Part shown: positions 21,927 to 33,483 of the stretch, piece by piece | How the letters are laid out: the number at the start of each line of letters is the position of its first letter | How positions within the stretch are numbered: the first letter of the stretch is position 1 | Position numbers and translations under genes: made by a program | Assembly (NCBI RefSeq): GCF_032452875.1 | Contig: NC_083885.1 | Coordinates: 65,145,625 to 65,209,624 of the forward strand | DNA from: Bos javanicus | Lineage: Eukaryota > Chordata > Mammalia > Artiodactyla > Bovidae | Length of the DNA: 64,000 bases | Reading direction: 5' to 3' | The notes under the pieces: model-generated | Told to the model about the DNA's origin: nothing | Seen by the model: only the letters and a program-made list of their open reading frames with translations | Databases searched by the model: none

Positions 21927-24900
21927 CTGAAAGCAGACAAATGCTGGTAAAGTACACAGTGACACTGGTGGGAAGGGGCAGTTATTACAAATGTGCATTT
22001 ATCAAAACTAAGACTGAGGTCTGCCATCAGGACAAAAGGTCAGGGTGCAAGTTGAGTAAAGGGCTGCTCCACAGTCTTTGGCATCTAAAGGTCACAGGTT
22101 GGAAGTGGCTTTGATGGGGAGAGGACACAGATCTGATGAACAGCCCAGAAAGAGCCAGGGTCCCCAATGAAATTATCCACAAATGCATTGTAGAAGGCCT
22201 TGGCGGCTGGGGAGACATGCAGAAGAGTGTGTTTACTAAACAGCTACAAATGAATAGAATAGCTGGTATTTAAGAATTATCTGAAGGACGTGCACCTCTC
22301 ATGACACACAGAGCATATAAGCCAGTGTTGGAGAGCAGTACAGAGGAAGCAGTGGAGAGGAACAGCTGAGATGTGGGCAGAGGTGAGGAACTGCCAAAGG
22401 CCAAAGGTCACAGCATAAAAGGTAAGTGGGTAAACAGGGCAGTAAAGACAGGAATGAAGTGTGGGCAGTGGCCTTGGCACTTAAACCACTGTGGGCACTG
22501 AGAGGCTGGAGAGTGACCAGAATCCAGCCTGACATCACAGTTTCCCCAGCTCCCACTCACCAGGGCCACCTGCACTCTGAGCCTCTCTGGTCAGGGCTGG
22601 AATTGTGTCAGCCCAGTCAGAGACCCAGGGTTCCCTGCCCAGCTCCTGTGGGGAAACCCCATGGGACATGGAAGATGCATATCTTAAGGAAAAGACAGGA
22701 CAGGTAAATGGCCAGGTGTGGGTGACCCACCCTTCAGAAAAGAAACCTAAATATGAAAATATCTCTGAAGTATTGTCTTGCAGGAATAGCCTAGTGGTCC
22801 CAACAAGTAGTGATTGTACTGGGTCCTTGGGATTCCTGATACAGGTAGGCTATGAGAAATGTCAGCTAGAGGAAGGGGACACAATCTGGGGCACAGGAGT
22901 GCCATGAATCTGGACAGAGGCACCCAGTCAGGGAGAGGACAAACCAGACATGATCCACTGGGTAACAACTGGACACTTCACGCCTGCATTCCTCCATGCA
23001 AGCCTTCAGGGCAGCAGGTCGTGGGAGCACTCAGAAACCAGAAGTGCTAGAGCCCACAGTTCACACCTGGCACCCATGGTACCTACTCCAGGGAACCAGG
23101 GCGGTGGTGGTACTGCCTATGGTTCTGATTCAGGAAACAGGGAAGGGGGAGAGCCTAGTCCAGGCACTGCAGGGGACAAGAGGGCCTTACCCAGTGAGGC
23201 CATCAGTGCAAAGTTCTCCAGCATCACTTCGCGGTACAGGAGCCTCTGAGCCTCATCAAGGAGCCCCCACTCCTCCTGGGAGAAGGACACGAACACGTCC
23301 TCAAAGGTCACATTCCCCTGCCACAATGGGGAGAGCAGTCTGTGAGCAGTCTCCTTCCCAAGGATCCCATCTGCCGCCACAGAACTCCCCTGACCATTCC
23401 TTCCCACCCAGCTCCTCAGCTCAGAGCAAACACCAGCACCAGGTGCCATACATGTCTGCTCTCTCCTCAGGGTCCCGTTGGTCACTGTGTCCACCCACAG
23501 CAACAACAGGCAGGTGGGGCAGAAAGCCCTGTCTAAACTCTGGGGCTGGTATGGCGTACGAGACCTCCACCCACCTCCTTCCAGCCAGTTCTTTGAAAGT
23601 TGCTAAAATCATGATTACCAGACAACCAAAGTTAGGCTCATCTTTATTCCTTAAGCCCCTCAAATCAGGGCCCAAGTGCCATCAATTCACACTCCTTTTC
23701 CACATGCACATTGCTCTTCTAGATCACTCTACTTTGCCAACAAAGGTCCGTACAGTCAAGGCTATGGTTTTTCCTGTGGTCATGTATGGATGTGAGAGTT
23801 GGACTGTGAAGAAGGCTGAGCACTGAAGACTTGATGCTTTTGAACTGTGGTGTTGGAGAAGACTCTTGAGAGTCCCTTGGACTGCAAGGAGATCCAACCC
23901 GTCCATTCTGAAGGAGATCAGCCCTGGGATTTCTTTGGAAGGAATGATGCTAAAGCTGAAACTCCAGTACTTTGGCCACCTCAGGCGAAGAGTTGACTCA
24001 TTGGAAAGAACTCTGATGCTGGGAGGGATTGGGAGCAGGAGGAGAAGGGGACGACAGAGGATGAGATGGCTGGATGGCATCGCTGACTCGATGGACGTGA
24101 GTCTCAGTGAACTCCGGGAGTTGGTGATGGACAGGGAAGCCTGGCGTGCTGCGATTCATGGGGTTGCAAAGAGTCGGGCACGACCGAGCGACTGATCTGA
24201 TCTGATCTGATCTGATCACAACTCTGGCCGCTTACCCAGTTATTGGCTTCCACCATCATCTTCCTAGCTCATTAACTGGCCCCCAGAGAGCAGAGCCTGC
24301 TGGGTAATGTAGTTCACATGCCGCCAAACCTTGAGGAAATCAACAGGTTAGGTGCGGAGCTGGCGCACAGCCATTTGCAGGCACCTGTTACTGAGTAACC
24401 GTTACCAGGAAACCATTTCCGGGAGACTGCAGGAGGGTGTTGCAGCCTGGAGCAGAGACCAGCACCTTGCCTCATGACTCCAGGGTGCGGCAAACTGCAC
24501 TCTCTTGACTGTCCTAGTAAGTATGCCAAACGGACATTCTTCGGGTGGGACGTGCTCTCTGCTGCGCTTCACTGCCTGCCCCTGAGTCCGTCCCCATGGA
24601 AACAAAACAAGATATTTCTAATCAACAGCAGAACCATAACTTTACTCCCTCTTTACGGTGCGCTGATCAAACTCCCCAGTATAGCTATTCCCTAATGATC
24701 TCATGTGACTTCTGCCAATAAAAGTGCGGGCTGAAAGGAGCCATTTTGTCTTCCTGTCATGGAGCGCAGGAGGGTCCCCTGACTCCCCGCTTGCCAAATT
24801 GTATGTGTCTGTTTTTTCCTCACATGCTCACTGTATCAGGTCTTTCTCACCCTCTGTGCCAGACGCGGCAGGACGGTACTGTTGTGGTGCTGGAGTTTCC

Positions 24901-26563
24901 CCCTTGTAAACCTGTGTACATGCCATCTTCTACTTTTTGGATGTCTCTCTCCTGAACCCCTCCATATAACTTCAGCCCCGTGTCCAGCAGCTCATTGGAT
25001 ATCTCAAGGGTTCTCTGGCACATCTCAGACTCTCCACGTGGCCACAAATAAACTACTGATACCCATATGCAGAGTTCCTTCTACCACTAACTTGCCCACG
25101 TCAGCTGATGGCGCTTCTACCCTTCTGACTGATATGGCCTAACACCTTGGGGCTGTCTCTTTCTTACACAGAAAATCTGACCCAATCACTTCTCCCGTCT
25201 ACACAGCGACCCCTCTGGCCCAACCATTTATTCTAACTCGCCTGGAATACAGAAGCAGCCTTCTCCCGTCCTTCTCCTCACCTCTATCCTAATTCCCTCA
25301 ACCCTCACCACATAGCCTGTTCTCCACTTGGAATTCAGAATCGTCTTTGTTGCTGTTTAGTCACTAAGCTGTGCCCAACTCTTTGCGACCGCATGGATGG
25401 TAGCCCGCCAGGCTCCTCTGTCCATGGGATTTCCCAGGCAAGAACACTGGAGTGGATTGCCATTTCCTTCTCCAAGGGATCTTCCCAGCCCAGGGATCAA
25501 ACATGGCGTCTACAGGGAAGCTGTGAAAACCCAGATCAGATCACCTCGCTCCTCTGCTCCACATCTGCCATGGCTACACCACCCTCAGAACAGAGGCCTG
25601 GCTTCTCAGTTGGCCATTTCAGGCCTGACTCCTGCTACCAGACTTGGTGATGATCTGTAGTTTTTTTTTTTTAATTCCGAATTCAATCTCACCATCAGGT
25701 ATGCTGGTTCCTGTGCCTGGAACAAACTGCCACGCCTTATTTCAATGGTCACCAGGAGTCAGTGTCCTGCATTATAACCCCTGGACTGGACTGAGAACTC
25801 TGAGGTTGGTGTTTCTCAGGAGTCCTCAGACTCAAGAGCTGCGAGAGTACAAGGTAACGCGTTCTATGAAACCACAATCCTGGGGCCCTGATGGGTGAAG
25901 GTGAAGGTGTAATTGATGAGAGACTGGACATCCTTGTCTCACTGTATAAATCCCACAATTACTTCTGAGATTGGGGAAACTGTAGATACAGGGAAACTGA
26001 GAGAGAAGCAACCACGATCTAGCCCTAAGAGAGCCTCGGGCCTCTCTCCTGCTGCTGCTCGGCCATAAGGACCTGGAGCTGAGTCTACCCTGTGTGCCCC
26101 AGTCCACTAGGCCATCTAACAACTGCGTGGCCTTGGACCATCTCTCAACATTTCTATGCTCCACTGTCCTCTCTCTCACGTCAAGTTTCTTCACACCTGG
26201 ACAGTCTACATAAACCATCAGATACGGTCTGTTTAGAACCTTCCGTGCTCCCATCACCTTCAGAACGAAGGCACAGCGGCTCAGACCCTCTGATCTTTTC
26301 AGACACCAAAGACTCAGACTCGAGGTTTCCCAAATGCTCTGCACATTCCGGCCCCAACTTCTGTAACGTCCTGTCATCCCATCACCCGGGCTGTAAGAAA
26401 AGTCCGCCCAAGAGCGCCCCTACGGTCGGGACACAGGGCCCAGAGCTGCGGGGCTCTGAGGCTTCCCTCATTCGAGGCTTCAGGATTCAGAGACGGAGGT
26501 CGAGGGAGGACCCGGGGGCGCAGCACCCACCTGCGCCGGGTCCGTCAGCACCGCGGCCGCCAT
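20779..26563 (-). CDS. KZFP gene 1: KRAB-A plus 8 C2H2 fingers, 435 aa
   Basis: Three coding exons on the minus strand: 26563-26531 (MAAAVLTDPAQ, donor GTGGGT), 23317-23191 (KRAB-A, 127 bases, phase 0 in, phase 1 out) and 21926-20779 (spacer and fingers, stop TAG). Together they give 1308 bases with no break. By family knowledge the product is a nuclear, sequence-specific repressor that recruits TRIM28 through its KRAB box. The joint peptide SLGCWHGMEDDE and the spacer text WKPQSDT...FHSGQKHYECSECGK resemble the ZNF419/ZNF772/ZNF773 group of human 19q13.43; that is memory, so no symbol is given. Promoter P3 is CpG-rich and carries the ACTACATTACCCAG element. A second promoter-like element and possible first exon lie inside intron 1. 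The KRAB-B exon appears to have decayed (22561-22680), so KRAB-A splices straight to the finger exon. Confidence 0.88.
22561..22680 (-). pseudogene. Probable relic of a KRAB-B exon in gene 1
   Basis: On the minus strand a frame ending at a good donor (GTGAGT, phase 1) reads LGREPWVSDWADTIPALTRE, the shape of a KRAB-B box tail (gene 2 has LEQRGEPCVP at this place). Neither nearby acceptor ('ttccccacag' or 'ttttccttaag') joins it in the phase needed after KRAB-A. I infer that an indel removed it from use. It could also be chance, or be spliced in a way I cannot see. Confidence 0.35.
23191..23317 (-). CDS. Gene 1 exon 2: KRAB-A box
   Basis: A standard 127-base KRAB-A exon between 'cattgtggcag' and the donor GTAAGG. 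It reads GNVTFEDVFVSFSQEEWG, then LLDEAQRLLYREVMLENF and ALMASL. The residues known to matter for TRIM28 binding (Asp-Val near the start, Glu-Glu-Trp, Val-Met-Leu-Glu) are all present, so repression competence is expected. Confidence 0.93.
23726..24222 (+). mobile_element. BovB LINE 3' fragment, 0.5 kb
   Basis: C-terminal RT region and 3' end, tail of six CTGAT units (24193-24218). It sits antisense in intron 1 of gene 1, just downstream of the P2 element and its candidate exon. Confidence 0.9.
24236..24345 (-). promoter_or_regulatory. Promoter-like element P2 with candidate alternative first exon of gene 1
   Basis: ACTACATTACCCAG lies on the minus strand (plus 24300-24313). About 45 bases on each side align with the gene 2 promoter P4: both have 'ggtttggcggca' and 'gtgaactacattacccagca'. 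Some 40 bases downstream is ATG-ATG-GTG-GAA-GCC-AAT-AAC-TGG followed by the donor GTAAGC (24259-24236). The exon ends in phase 0, which is what the gene 1 KRAB-A exon needs. It could be an alternative first exon giving MMVEANNW before the KRAB box, or a relic of a duplicated KZFP. Confidence 0.45.
24476..24826 (+). mobile_element. Possible solo LTR
   Basis: The segment has an AATAAA at 24717-24722 followed by a U5-like stretch ending 'gtctgttttttcctcaca', which is the architecture of an LTR. I could not pin the ends: no convincing target-site duplication was found. Confidence 0.35.
24880..25740 (+). mobile_element. L2 LINE 3' region, interrupted by a Bov-tA SINE
   Basis: Diverged L2-type 3' text ('ctcattggatatctcaaggg', 'cttctcccgtctacacagcg') resumes after the SINE ('ggttcctgtgcctggaacaa'). 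Old, no coding content. Confidence 0.5.
25345..25505 (-). mobile_element. Bov-tA SINE, partial
   Basis: Antisense body 'tcactaagctgtgcccaact' to 'ttcccagcccagggatcaaa'; the tRNA end is missing. Confidence 0.8.
25741..26530. other. Intron 1 of gene 1, proximal part
   Basis: Single-copy DNA that becomes CpG-rich from about 26380. A MIR-like stretch lies near 26100-26200 ('aacaactgcgtggccttgga'). No further exon recognised. Confidence 0.4.
26531..26563 (-). CDS. Gene 1 exon 1: MAAAVLTDPAQ
   Basis: Eleven codons ending in CAG before the donor GTGGGT, phase 0. Length, Ala-rich start and Asp-Pro-Ala-Gln end are the usual first exon of this KZFP group; gene 2 has an 11-codon counterpart. The ATG at 26563-26561 sits in the CpG-rich core. 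Confidence 0.88.
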
Positions 26564-26910
26564 CGGCACCTGCGGACTGGGGAAGGCGAGTGGCTGCAGA
26601 GCGACAGGTGCTAGGTCCTGGGCTCCGGCGGCCGGGTCACCCGATCAGTGCCACTACCAATCCTCAGGTCCGCCTCTGTTTAGGGCAACAACGCCTCTCA
26701 CGTTTTCCCCATCGCGTCACCCAGTGTGTGACGTAGCCTTCTGGATACGGATCTGGTGGACTAATCCGAAAGCAAACAATATGTCCGCCCAAAACGGGAA
26801 CAGGAAGTCCCACCCAGGCATCGTCCCTATGAACGGAAATTCCCCTTCCGTGGGGCCTCATTGGCCCAGAGCTGCCGAGGCTCCTGGGTAATGTAGTTAC
26901 CACAGCACCA
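26564..26910 (-). promoter_or_regulatory. Promoter P3 of gene 1
   Basis: CpG-rich 5' region. On the minus strand it has ACTACATTACCCAG (plus 26884-26897), then a CCAAT box about 25 bases downstream (plus 'cattgg' near 26860), then ETS-like GGAA/TTCC sites. The transcription start probably lies between the motif and the ATG. Confidence 0.65.
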
Positions 26911-27012
26911 ACGATGAAGTGGGGGCATTGGCGCCACCTGCAGGTCACAAGTGGAGCTACCTACCTAACGCCGCCTAGAAAAGATTTAAGTTTGAGGATT
27001 AGGCTGAGTTTT

Positions 27013-29448
27013 GGATCATGGAAAAAGCAAGAGTTCCAGAAAAACATCTATTTCTGCTTTATTGACTATACCAAAGCCTTTGACTGTGTGGATCACAATA
27101 AACTGTGGAAAATTCTGAAAGAGATGGGAATACCAGACCACCTGACCTTCTTGAGAAACCTATATGCAGGTCAGGAAGCAACAGTTAGAACTGGACGTGG
27201 AACAACAGACTGGTTCCAAATAAGGAGTACGTCAAGGCTGTATATTGTCACCCTGTTTGTTTAACTTATATGCAGAGTACATCATATGAAATGCTGGGCT
27301 GGAAGAAGCACACGCTGGAATCAAGATTGCCGGGAGAAATATCAATAACCTCAGATATGCAGATGACACCACCCTTATGGTAGAAAGTGAAGAGGAACTG
27401 AAAAGCCTCTTGATGAGAGTGAAAGGGCAGAGTGAAAAAGTTGGCTTAAAGCTCAACATTCAGAAAACGAAGATCATGGCATCTGGTCCCATCACTTCAT
27501 GGGAAATAGATGGGGAAACAGTGGAAACAGTGTCAGACTTTATTTTTGGGCTCCAAAATCACCATAGATGGTGACTGCAGCCATGAAATTAAAAGATGCT
27601 TACTCCTTGGGAGGAAAATTATGACCAATCTAGATAGCATATTCAAAAGCAGAGACATTACTTTGCCAACAAAGGTCTGTCTAGTCAAGGCTATGGTTTT
27701 TCCTGTGGTCATGTATGGATGTGAGAGTTGGACTGTGAAGAAAGCTGAGAGCCAAAAAACTGATGCTTTGAACTGTCGTGCTGGAGAAGACTCTTGAGAG
27801 TCCCTTGGACTGCAAGGAGATCCAACCAGGACATTCTGAAGGAGATCAACCCTGGGATTTCTTTGGAAGGACTTATGCTAAAGCTGAAACTCCAGTACTT
27901 TGGCCACCTGATGTGCAGAGTTGACTCATTGGAAAAGACTGATGCTGGGAGGGATTGAGGGCAGGAGGATAAGGGGATGACAGAGGATGAGATGGCTGGA
28001 TGGCATCACTGACTAGATGGACATGAGTTTGAGTGAACTCCGGGAGTTGGTGATGGACAGGGAGGCCTCAGTTCAGTTCAGTTCAGTTACTCAGTCGTGT
28101 CCGACTCTTCATAACCCCATGAATCGGAGCACGCCAGGCCTCCCTGTACATCACAAACTCCCGGAGTTCACTCAGACTCAAGTCCATCGAGTCAGTGATG
28201 TCATCCAGCCATCTCATCCTCTGTCGTCCCCTTCTCCTCCTACCCTCAATCCCTCCCAGCAGGAATCAGAGTCTTTTCCAATGAGTCAACTCGTCGCGTG
28301 AGGTGGCCAAAGTATTGGAGTTTCAGCTTTAGCATCATTCCTTCCAAAGAAAGCCCAGGGCTGATCTCCTTCAGAATGGACTGGTTGGATCTCCTTGCAG
28401 TCCAAGGGACTCTTAAGAGTCTTCTCCAACACCACAGTTCAAAAGCATCAATTCTTCAGCGTTCAGCTTTCTTCACAGTCCAACTCTCACAGCCATACAT
28501 GACCACTGGAAAAACCATAGCCTTGACCAAACGGACCTTCGTTGGCAAAGTAATGTCTCTGCTTTTGAATATGCTATCTAGGTTGGTCATAACTTTTCTT
28601 CCAAGGAGTAGGTGTCTTTTAATTTCATGGCTGCAGTCACCATCTATGGTGATTTTGGAGCCCCCCAAAATAAAGTCTGACACTGTTTCCACTGTTTCCC
28701 CATCTATTTCCCATGAAGTGATGGGACCAGATGCCATGATCTTCGTTTTCTGAATGTTGAGTTTTAAGCCACCTTTTTCACTCTCTTTCACCTTCATCAA
28801 GAGGTTTTTTAGTTCTCTTCACTTTCTGCCATAAGGGTGGTGTCATCTGCATATCTGAGGTTATTGATATTTCTCCTGGCAATCTTGATTCCAGCTTGTG
28901 TTTCTTCCAGTCCAGCGTTTCTCATGATGTCCTCTGCATATAAGTTAAATAAGCAGGGTGACAATATACAGCCTTGATGTACTCCTTTTCCTATTTGGAA
29001 CCAGTCTGTTGTTCCACGTCCAGTTCTAACTGTTGCTTCCTGACCTGCATACAAATTTCTCAAGAAGCAGATCAGGTGGTCTGGTATTCCCATCTTTCAG
29101 AATTTTCCACAGTTTTTTGTGATCCAAACAGGCAAAGGCTTTGGTATAGTCAATAAAGCAGAAATAGATGTTTTTCTGGAACTCTCTTGCTTTTTCTATG
29201 ATCCAGCGGATGTTGGCAATTTGGTCCTTTTCTAAAACCAGCTTGAGCAACTGGAATTTCATGGTTCACATATTGCTGAAGCCTGGCTTGGAGAATTTTG
29301 AGCACTACTTTACTAGTGTGTGAGATTAGTGCAATTGTGCGGTAGTTTGAGCATTCTTTGGCACTGCCTTTCTTTGGGAGGCCTGGTGTGCTGCAATTCA
29401 TGGGATTGCAAAGAGACACAACTGAGCAACTGGACCGAACTGACTGAA
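27013..29448 (+). mobile_element. BovB LINE 3' half, split by another BovB
   Basis: 27013-28068 covers RT to near the 3' end; 29376-29448 is the missing 3' tail. The 9 bases 'gggaggcct' at 28060-28068 are repeated at 29376-29384, the target-site duplication made by the nested minus-strand BovB. The RT frame keeps YADD but is broken by small deletions. Confidence 0.88.
28069..29375 (-). mobile_element. BovB LINE nested in a plus-strand BovB
   Basis: 5'-truncated at the start of the RT domain, 3' tail 'cagttcagttcagttcagtt' at the left edge. With its host it forms a nearly symmetric inverted repeat of about 1 kb per arm. Confidence 0.9.
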
Positions 29449-30654
29449 GGTATGGGAAAGTCATTTTGGCTTATACAATAATTAACTTGAACTTTAGGCT
29501 AACCAAAACTGCCTGTGTGTGGCTTATCAAATGTGCACTGCACATCTGCATTAGTTTTAAAGAAAAAAACACACCGACCAGAAGTAAAGACTGTCCATTT
29601 TTGAGATAAAGATAAAAACATCTCCCCTTCCTGGGATGCCAAAGCTAGTACTCCTTTGATGATAAAATTCCTTTGCTAGGTGCCAAGGCCATATTGAGTA
29701 GTGCATGTGCTGATGTGGTTTTTGGTTTGCTTTTGTTTTTTGGGATCTTTGACTATGTCATCGCCTACATTCAGTCTTTGCTTCATCACCAAGTTTTTGA
29801 TATTGGGCATCGCACTGGCAAAGGAAACTTGGTAACATATAATTGGTTCACTCTAAGGAAACCACTTTCTTGTGGTTCTCAAGATCCTCTTTAAGTGCTT
29901 CAGGAGAATGAAAGACTGGAGCACCAGCTGCGCAGGGACATTGAAATGCAAGCCCATCTACAATAAGGATGCTCTCTGGATGACCGTCTGGCAGAGCCCC
30001 TCACTACTACTCCACCGTCATCTCTGCAGCTCCGTTACTCAGTGCAAGTCTGTGTGACCCACTAACAGTGAGGCCAAATTGTACCAAAACGTAGGAGTTT
30101 GGAGCAGTGAAAGGTTCACTGCAGAGACAGGTAAGGAGATGGATTCCTCATACCCCAAACCCCAGACTCTCTAAAAGTTTTAAGGAAAACTGAAAAGAGA
30201 GGGAGGGGTGTGGTTAGTTGTATTGGGTAGAAAGACATGAGCGTTGAGGGGAGGCCTGGCTGAAAGGGATGCAAGCTGATCTCTAAACTCCATCCCAGAC
30301 ACACCCAGGAGAGCTCACATATATGCTACAAAATAACTGCAGAGACTTTTCAACTGCTACATATGTCCCCTAGGCACACAGTGGATAAAAAATGACCACA
30401 GGAGCTCTCTCTAACCTTGGCCAGTTAGGCAGTTAGGAGCTGATACAGGGTTTATGAATATTCTACATCTAATTATCATAGGTGGAATTATGGGCAGATA
30501 TAAACAACTTAGCCTGCTTATATATAATTTATAATTGCTAATCAGCCTTGAGTGTATGTCCATTTGTATTCCCTTTCATTGATTTGTGGTAGGTACAAGC
30601 CCTACATTGCACAGGACATAACCAAAAGGAGGAGTTGTTGTTGTTCTCAGCCTT
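29449..30654. other. Spacer, old LTR-like or unique DNA
   Basis: No KRAB, finger or promoter signature on either strand. The block 29470-30060 has the feel of an old LTR or similar repeat but I cannot name it. Short open frames here have no recognisable product. Confidence 0.35.
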
Positions 30655-31854
30655 TGTTCCAAGGAGAAAGTGTCGTTTAATTTCATGGCTGCAGTCATCA
30701 ACTGCAGTGATTCTGGAGCCCCCGAAAAATAAAGTCTGTCACTGTTTCCATTGTTCAGTTCAGTTCGGTCAGTTGCTCAGTCGTGTCTGGCTCTGCGACC
30801 CCATGGACCGCAGCACGCCAGGCCTCCCTGTCCATCACCAACTCCTGGGCCCAAACTCATGTCCATTGAGTCGGTGATGCCATCCAACCATCTCATCCTC
30901 TATCGTCCCCTTCTCCTCCTGCCTTCAATCTTTCTCAGCATCAGGGTCTTTTCAAATGAGTCAGCTCTTTGCATCAGGTGGCGAAAGTACTGGAGTTTCA
31001 GCTTCAACATCAGTCCTTCCGTTATCAACTCATCTATTTGCCATGAAGTGATGGGACCAGATGCCATGATCTTAATTTTTTGAATGTTGAGTTTCAAGCC
31101 AGCTTTTTCACTTTCTTCTTTCACTTTCATCAAGAGGCTCTTTAGTTCCTCTTTGCTTTCTGCTATAGAGTGGTGTCATTTACATATCTGAGGTTATTGA
31201 TATTTCTCCTGTCAACCTTGATTCCAGCTTGTGCTTCATCCAGCCTGGCATTTCACATCTTGTACTCTTTATATAAATTAAATAAACGGGGGCGGGGGGG
31301 GGGGGACAATATACAGCCTTGATGTACTCCTTTCCCAATTTGGAACCAGTCTGATGTTCCTTGTCTGGTTCTATTGGTTCTTCACCTTCATACAGGTTTC
31401 TCAGGAGGCAGGTAAGATGGTCTGGTATTCCCATCTTTTAAGAATTTTCCACAGTCTGTTGTGATCCACACGGTCAAAGGCTTTAGCATAGTCAGTGAAG
31501 CAGAAGTACATGTTTTTCTGGAATTCTCTTGCTTTTTCTATGATCCAACAGATGTTGGCAATTTGATCTCTCATTCCTCTGCCTTTACTAAATCCAGCTT
31601 GAACATCTGGGAGTTCTCACTTCACACACTGTTGAAGTCTAGCTTGGAGAATTTTGAGCATTACTTTGCTAGCATGTGAAATAAGTGCAATTTTGTGGTA
31701 GTTTGAACATTCTTTGGCATTGCCCTTCTTTGGGATTGGATTAAAAACTGACCTCTTTATGTCCTGTGGCCACTGCTGAGTTTTCCAAATTTGCTGGCAT
31801 ATTGAGTGTAGCACTTTCACAGCATCATCTTTTAAGATTTGAAATAGTTCAACT

Positions 31855-32060
31855 TTGAAAAGACCCTGATGCTGGGAAAGATTGAGGGCAGGAGGATAAG
31901 GGGACAACAGAGGATGAGATGGTTGGATGGCATCACTGACTCAAAGGATGAGAGTTTGAATAAACTCTGGGATTTGGTGATGGACAGGGAGGCCTGCCTT
32001 GCTGCAGTCCATGGGGTCGCAAAGAGTTGGACATGACTGAGTGACTGAACTGAACTGAAC
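31855..32060 (+). mobile_element. Nested BovB 3' tail
   Basis: About 205 bases of BovB 3' end in the opposite orientation to its host, ending in three CTGAA units. Host text 'ttcaact' resumes as 'ggaattcc' on the far side. Confidence 0.85.
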
Positions 32061-33078
32061 TGGAATTCCTTCACCTCCACTAGCTTTGTTTGTAGTGATG
32101 CTTCCTAAGGCCTACTTGACTTTGCATTCCAGGATGTCTGGCTCTAGGTGATTGATCACACCATCACGGTTATCTGGGTCATTAAGACTTTTTTTTTTTT
32201 TGGCATAGTTCTGTGTATTCTTGCCACCTCTCCTTAATGTCTTCCACTTCTGTTAGGTCCATACTGTTTATGTCCTTCGTTGTGCCCTTCTTTGCATGAA
32301 AATGTTGCCTTGGTATCTCTAATTTTCTTGAAGAGTTCTCTAGTCTTCCCATTCTATTGTTTTCCTCTATTTCTTTGCATTATTCACTTAACGAAGTCTT
32401 TCTTATCTCTCCTTGCTATTCTTTGGAACTCTGCACTGAAATGGGTGTATTTTTCCTTTTCTCCTTTGCCTTTAGCTTATCTTCTTTTCTCAGCTGTATG
32501 TAAGTCCTCCTCAGGCAATAATTTTGCCTTTTTTCATTTATTTTTCTTGGGGATGGTTTTGATCACTGACTCCTGTACAATGTTACAAACCCCCGTCCAT
32601 AGTTCTTCAGGCACTCTATCAGATCTAATTCCTTGAATATATTTGTCACTTCCACTGTATAATGGTAAGGGATTTGACTTAGGTCATACTTGAATGGCCT
32701 AGTGGTTTTCCATACTTTCTTCAATTTAAGTCTCAATTTGGCAATAAGGAATTCTTGATCTGAGCCACAGTCAGCTTCCAGTCTTGTCTTTGCTGACTGT
32801 ATAGAGCTTCTCCATCTATGGCTGCAAAGAATATAATCAATCTGATTTTGGTATTGACCATCTGGTGATGTCCATGTGTAGAGTCATCTCTTGTGTTGTT
32901 GGAAGAGGGTGTTTGCTATGACCAATGTGTTCTCTTGGGAAAGCTGTTAGCCTTTGCCCTGTTTCATTTTGTACTCCAAGGCCAAATTTGCCTGTTACTC
33001 CAGGTACCTCTTGACTTCCTATTTTTGCATTCCAGTCCCCTATGATGAAAAGGACATTTTTTTGTGTGTTAGTTCTAG

Positions 33079-33204
33079 AAGGAAATGGCAACCCACTCCA
33101 GTGTTCTTGCCTGGAGAATCCCAGGGATGGGGGAGGCTGGTGGCTGCCGTCTATGGGGGCACACAGAGTCGGCCACGACTGAAGTGACTTAGCAGAAGCA
33201 GCTA
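33079..33204 (+). mobile_element. Bov-A type SINE unit
   Basis: 'ggaaatggcaacccactcca' to 'cggccacgactgaagtgact', inserted in the BovB endonuclease region. Confidence 0.8.
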
Positions 33205-33483
33205 GGTGTCGTAGGCCTTCATAGAACCATTCAACTTCAGCTTCTTCGGCATTAGTGGTTGGGGCATAGACTTGGATTCTGTGATACTGAATGGTTTGCC
33301 TTGAAAATGAACCAAGATCATTCTTTCATTTTTGAGATTGCACCCAAGTGCTGCATTTCAAACTCTTTTGTTGACTATAAGGGCTACTCCATTTCTTTTA
33401 AGGGCTTCTTTCCCACAGCAGTAGATATAATGGTCATCTGAATTAAGTTTGTCCATTCCAGTCCATTTTAGTTCACTGATGCC

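Larger units (their letters stand above)
30655..33483 (-). mobile_element. Rearranged BovB LINE, minus strand
   Basis: The 3' tail starts near 30754. The element reads back through the C-terminal part to about 31020, jumps over some 560 bases of normal BovB sequence, then continues through RT and endonuclease to 33483. A 100-base piece from the skipped part (30655-30753) sits outside the 3' tail. A plus-strand BovB tail (31855-32060) and a Bov-A SINE (33079-33204) are nested in it. A G tract (31269-31305) interrupts the RT part. Confidence 0.82.
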
